Source of the DNA: Halobacillus naozhouensis
GTDB lineage: Bacteria; Bacillota; Bacilli; Bacillales; Halobacillaceae
Assembly (NCBI RefSeq): GCF_029714185.1
Contig: NZ_CP121671.1
Span: forward strand, 3,906,001-3,970,000
Direction: 5' to 3'
Length of the DNA stretch: 64,000 bases
Below are positions 60,677 through 64,000 of this stretch, piece by piece. Below the pieces are notes generated by a model. The model was not told the origin of the DNA and made no database searches. It saw nothing but the letters and a program-made list of their open reading frames with translations. A program made the position numbers and the translations under genes. Position 1 is the stretch's first letter, and each line of letters starts with the position of its first letter.

Positions 60677-61745
60677 AAGCTTTCTCCCCTTTCTTCGCCC
60701 TCACCATATTAAGAAAATCATCAAACAACCATAAGGCATCCTCAGGCCCAGGATTTGCTTCCGGATGAAATTGTGCGGATAAAACAGGTAAATGACCATG
60801 CTTCAGCCCTTCCAGTGACTGATCATTTACGTGAATGAAGCACGGGTGAAGTTCCGTACTCGCCAAGCTTTCTTCATCAACAACGTAATTATGATTTTGC
60901 GAAGTGAGGAAAACTCTCCCGGTCTCGAGATCTTTCACAGGATGGTTCGCACCACGGTGCCCGAACGAAAGCTTCTCCGTGTTCGCCCCAAACGCAAGCG
61001 CAATTACCTGATGGCCGAGACAAATTCCAAGGGACGGGCAGGATTCCAGCACGTGTTTTATTTTTGATAAATAGGGTGCTGCATCTTTAGGGTCACCAGG
61101 GCCATTGGAAAGAACGACACCATCTGGCTTGAGTTCATCTATGGCATGGAGTTCAGTGAAGGGAACAACGGTCACGCGAACACCTTTTTCCAAAAGATGA
61201 CGTAAAATGGAATGCTTGGAGCCGAAGTCAATTAAGACGATATGTTCAGCTCCGTGACCATGGGAGGTCAGATTCGCCCCCTTAACTTGATAAATTTGAT
61301 TGGTAATTTGGGTGCTCACAGGCTTGCTTGGTTTGGCTGCCAATACCGCCTGACGTGTACCTCCTGTTCGAATCGCTTTCGTCACTTCACGAGTATCTAC
61401 TGCTGTTAAAAAAGGGACCCTTTTATCGTGAAGGTAGTCCTTGAGTGATGTTGTGGCCTTATAGTGCGAGGCTGTGTCAGCACAATGCAGCATCACAACC
61501 CCTTTCACTTGTGGCAGCTCACTTTCAAAATCCTCTTCGTTGATCCCGTAGTTTCCAATGAGCGGGTATGTGAAAACAACGATTTGACCTTGATAGGAGG
61601 GATCGGTGAGTACTTCCTGATAACCGGTCATGCCGGTGAAAAAGACAATTTCGCCTTCGATGGGGTCTGCCCAGTCTTCAGACGCTATGCCTTGAAATTG
61701 TTGGCCGTCTTGTAAGGTAAGAAATCCTTGTTGCATGCCTAACAC
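60669..61745 (-). CDS. carA: Carbamoyl-phosphate synthase small subunit, arginine-specific
   Basis: A 358-residue glutaminase subunit that feeds ammonia to CarB. FTGMTGYQEVLTDPSY near residue 36 and GNYGINEED mark the N-terminal domain; GICLGHQVIALAFGAN near residue 239 holds the catalytic Cys; SAQFHPEANPGPEDA near residue 324 holds His and Glu. It overlaps carB by eight bases. Confidence 0.94.
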   Translation of the reverse strand: MLGMQQGFLTLQDGQQFQGIASEDWADPIEGEIVFFTGMTGYQEVLTDPSYQGQIVVFTYPLIGNYGINEEDFESELPQVKGVVMLHCADTASHYKATTSLKDYLHDKRVPFLTAVDTREVTKAIRTGGTRQAVLAAKPSKPVSTQITNQIYQVKGANLTSHGHGAEHIVLIDFGSKHSILRHLLEKGVRVTVVPFTELHAIDELKPDGVVLSNGPGDPKDAAPYLSKIKHVLESCPSLGICLGHQVIALAFGANTEKLSFGHRGANHPVKDLETGRVFLTSQNHNYVVDEESLASTELHPCFIHVNDQSLEGLKHGHLPVLSAQFHPEANPGPEDALWLFDDFLNMVRAKKGEKAYV

Positions 61746-61766
61746 CTCGCTGTATGGTATAGATTA

Positions 61767-62939
61767 TCAATGCGTGTTTAATTTATCTTCGTCTGCTGCT
61801 TTGGTTTGTTTGAGAACGGACTCTAGTCGCTGAACTGCAGTCTGTATTTCGTCATAGGAAACATTCAGAGGCGGAAGCAGACGAATGACATTGACTCCTG
61901 CAGGAACTGCCAGTAAGCCTTGCCCTCTTAATTCTTCAATGATCGATGGAACTGAAGCTTTCACTTCTACCCCAATCATCAGCCCCTGCCCGCGAACTTC
62001 CTGAACGGTTAATAAAGGAAGCAGACGCGTTTGTAATTCCTTTTGAAGAAAAGCGCCCTTCTCTTTCACTTCCTGCAAAAAATGGTAGTTAAAAATGGCT
62101 TCAAGTGTCGCTTTTACAGCTGCCATAGCTAACGGGTTTCCTCCAAATGTTGTGCCGTGTGAACCTGGGTTAAAGGAGTCTGCTAATGGTTCTTTACCGA
62201 TCATGGCTCCGACTGGAAAGCCGCTTCCCAATCCCTTAGCTGCTGTCACAATATCGGGGTCGAGTTCAGCATGCTGATAGGCAAAAGGGGCACCAGTGCG
62301 GCCAATCCCTGTTTGCACTTCGTCAACAATGAGCAGGGCTCCCAATTCCCAGGATTTTTCTTGTGCAGCTTCAAGAAATGCTGCTGACCCTTCTACAAGA
62401 CCTCCCTCCCCTTGAATCACCTCAACCATGATGGCCGCTATATCTTCACCGTGAAGATTTTCCAAAGCTTTCGTATCGTTATAAGGAAGATATTCAAACG
62501 TAGGCAGCATAGTTCCATAACCTTCTTGAACCTTCCCCTGTCCAGTGGCGCTCATAGTTGCGAACGTTCGGCCATGGAAAGAATTCTTAAAGGTTATAAT
62601 TTTTTCCTTCCCTGTATGTTTTCTCGCCAGCTTGATTGCCGCCTCATTTGCCTCTGCCCCACTATTACAAAAGAAGACGTAATCCAAATTAGTCACGTTT
62701 GTCAAAAGCTCAGCAGCTTCCTGTTGTAGTGGAATGTGATACAAGTTCGACACATGCCACAGCTTATCAAGCTGTTCCGCAATGGCTTGCTGTACGGTGG
62801 GAGGGCGATGACCCAAATTGCATACCGCAATGCCTGAAACAAAATCTAAATATTCATTCCCTTGATTATCCACGACGGTTGTGCCGTTCCCTGACTCAAC
62901 CGTCAACGGAAATCGTTTATAGGTTGGAAATAAATTCAT
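61767..62939 (-). CDS. argD: Acetylornithine aminotransferase
   Basis: A 390-residue class III aminotransferase with PLP; makes N-acetylornithine from N-acetylglutamate semialdehyde. FVSGIAVCNLGHRPP near residue 33, FFCNSGAEANEAAIKLAR near residue 94, LLIVDEVQTGIGRTG near residue 208 and the PLP lysine in TAAKGLGSGFPVGAM near residue 238 are present. It overlaps argB by four bases. Confidence 0.95.
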   Translation of the reverse strand: MNLFPTYKRFPLTVESGNGTTVVDNQGNEYLDFVSGIAVCNLGHRPPTVQQAIAEQLDKLWHVSNLYHIPLQQEAAELLTNVTNLDYVFFCNSGAEANEAAIKLARKHTGKEKIITFKNSFHGRTFATMSATGQGKVQEGYGTMLPTFEYLPYNDTKALENLHGEDIAAIMVEVIQGEGGLVEGSAAFLEAAQEKSWELGALLIVDEVQTGIGRTGAPFAYQHAELDPDIVTAAKGLGSGFPVGAMIGKEPLADSFNPGSHGTTFGGNPLAMAAVKATLEAIFNYHFLQEVKEKGAFLQKELQTRLLPLLTVQEVRGQGLMIGVEVKASVPSIIEELRGQGLLAVPAGVNVIRLLPPLNVSYDEIQTAVQRLESVLKQTKAADEDKLNTH

Positions 62940-63757
62940 TTGACTCCTTCCTTTCGTCTTGCTTGAATCCTTGTTCCCTTCAATTGATTATGCTTGATCA
63001 ATGGCTGTTCCCCGCTTACAATCATGACTTCCTGCAGCTGATCCGATAAAGCTTCTACTGCTGCATTCACTTTTGGAATCATACCGCCGTATATCAAACC
63101 CGTTTCAATAAGAGAAGCAACTTCTTCAGGGGTGGTATCTTCAATGGCTTTGCCCCCACGCAAAATGCCTGGTACATCTGTCACAAAAAGCAATTTCTCC
63201 GCATTCATCGACTTCGCCACTGCCGCGGCTGCCAGATCAGCGTTGATATTGACAGTTTGCCCTCCAGTCGTTTTGCCAAGCGGGGCGATGACAGGCATAT
63301 AATCCGCATGGAGGCAGCGAAGAAGCAGATCTGTTTCTACATGTTCAATCGTTCCTACGTAGCCCCACTTCTCCTGATCTATGAACTTTGCTGTCAACAG
63401 CCTGGCATCTGAACCCTTTAAACCGATCGCACGAATCGACTGCCTCGCAAGTTCAGCTGTGATCTGCGCATTTACCTTTCCACTCAGGGCCATCTCCACA
63501 ACCTCAAGGGTTTCTTTCGTTGTCTTTCTAAAGCCCTCGTAGAACTCGGTTTCTATATTTAACCGCTTCAGCATCAGCGTAATCGCCGGTCCACCGCCAT
63601 GGACAATGATACAGTGGTAATGCTCACGCAATTCCGTAAAGCTTTGGTAAAATTCCTCTGACAGTCGATCCAGCATACTTCCCCCAAGCTTTACGACTAC
63701 TACAGGCTTCTGATCAGATTCACGTTCGATAGCTGGCGTTAATTTTGACATAATCAT
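62936..63757 (-). CDS. argB: Acetylglutamate kinase
   Basis: A 273-residue amino-acid kinase that phosphorylates N-acetylglutamate. VVVKLGGSMLDRL near residue 20, IIVHGGGPAITLML near residue 51 (phosphate and substrate binding), NINADLAAAAVAKSM near residue 170 and GGMIPKVNAAVEAL near residue 224 (ATP Lys) are diagnostic. The start overlaps the end of argJ by 38 bases (ATG at 63757), or 32 bases from the second ATG at 63751; the second is not excluded. Confidence 0.95.
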   Translation of the reverse strand: MIMSKLTPAIERESDQKPVVVVKLGGSMLDRLSEEFYQSFTELREHYHCIIVHGGGPAITLMLKRLNIETEFYEGFRKTTKETLEVVEMALSGKVNAQITAELARQSIRAIGLKGSDARLLTAKFIDQEKWGYVGTIEHVETDLLLRCLHADYMPVIAPLGKTTGGQTVNINADLAAAAVAKSMNAEKLLFVTDVPGILRGGKAIEDTTPEEVASLIETGLIYGGMIPKVNAAVEALSDQLQEVMIVSGEQPLIKHNQLKGTRIQARRKEGVK

Positions 63758-64000
63758 ACGTCAAGTCGCACCCCCAAGCCGTTCCTGACCCATCTCCTTC
63801 ATGGAGCTCAATCGCGATCGTCACTTCCTCTTTACTCAAGTCTTGTTTTGCTTGCTCCTCAGAAAAAACACATGGCGTGCCATTGCTGAATACAAGTTGA
63901 CCTTCGATAGAAATACTGCATCTATCCGCATTAACCTTAGCCTGACTATAGCCAATGGCCCCGACGATCCGGCCCCAGTTAGCATCCGTTCCATAGATCG
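63720..64000 (-). CDS. argJ: Ornithine acetyltransferase / N-acetylglutamate synthase (C-terminal part)
   Basis: The gene runs off the right edge; the last 93 residues are visible. The C-terminus GTAWGCDLTYDYVKINASYR followed by Thr and the stop is the ArgJ hallmark, and GTDANWGRIVGAIGYSQAKV with NADRCSISIEGQLVFSNGT (given here as two parts) precedes it. It transfers acetyl from N-acetylornithine to glutamate, so the arg pathway here is the cyclic form. It overlaps argB, giving the order argJ-argB-argD-carA-carB-argF. Confidence 0.94.
   Translation of the reverse strand, partial: IYGTDANWGRIVGAIGYSQAKVNADRCSISIEGQLVFSNGTPCVFSEEQAKQDLSKEEVTIAIELHEGDGSGTAWGCDLTYDYVKINASYRT

Noticed and set aside
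57829..60712. Several plus-strand frames across carB
   Set aside because: They lie antisense to the conserved ATP-grasp domains and show no start signals; shadow frames.

Overview
The window looks like chromosome of a low-GC Gram-positive bacterium of the family Bacillaceae, probably a moderately halophilic member close to Halobacillus. This is inference from gene content and protein similarity recalled from memory; no search was run. The pointers are strong AGGAGG ribosome binding sites, CcpA-type cre sites, a ykoFEDC operon under a TPP riboswitch, an argJBD-carAB-argF operon in the Bacillus subtilis order, a YpzI-type small protein, a TreR operator and a PhoP box. There is no rRNA, tRNA, CRISPR array, prophage or insertion sequence that I can see. 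Most of the window is ordinary core and metabolic chromosome.

Layout. 1-4.0 kb: trehalose operon on the minus strand (PTS EIIA, treP, treA, partial treR) behind a promoter with two TreR operators. 4-11.8 kb: MFS transporter, nicotinamidase, tRNA hydroxylase TrhO, an S51 peptidase, pyridoxine kinase, an alkyltransferase-like protein beside a RecB-type Fe-S nuclease, an SDR protein and a 5'-3' exonuclease. 12-14 kb: aldehyde dehydrogenase with its DUF779 partner. 14-18 kb: the ECF thiamine-precursor transporter YkoFEDC and its riboswitch. 18-24 kb: a nucleotidyltransferase, a GNAT protein, a YfmJ-type reductase, a DCC protein and pabA with a pabB-pabC fusion. 24-28.4 kb: cstA followed by a thioredoxin-like cysteine protein, a small protein ending in Cys-Cys, an ArsA/Get3-family ATPase with no cysteine, and an oxidoreductase. 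28.6-32.4 kb: an orphan CitT-like response regulator, a hydrolase, an amidase and a membrane protein.

32.4-39.2 kb is a catabolic locus on the minus strand: a LacI-family regulator, 2-keto-3-deoxygluconate kinase, HxlA-like and HxlB-like proteins, a KDPG aldolase broken by an in-frame amber codon, and a TRAP transporter (DctP, DctQ, DctM). Its promoter carries two palindromic operators and a cre-like site. 39.3-50.8 kb holds a CAP-domain secreted protein, DEAD-box helicase YfmL, small enzymes, a DUF4349 lipoprotein, FetAB, an RsbR-type STAS protein and two secreted peptidases. 50.8-56.6 kb holds a structured leader RNA before mnmH, a Tat-exported PhoX phosphatase behind a PhoP box, small proteins and an NhaC antiporter. 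56.7-64 kb is the arginine operon, entered inside argJ.

The most interesting items are the cstA / Cys-rich small proteins / ArsA-like ATPase cluster, the leader RNA upstream of mnmH, the amber-interrupted aldolase in an otherwise intact operon, and a short repeat with the core GACCTGRGG that sits at several gene ends.
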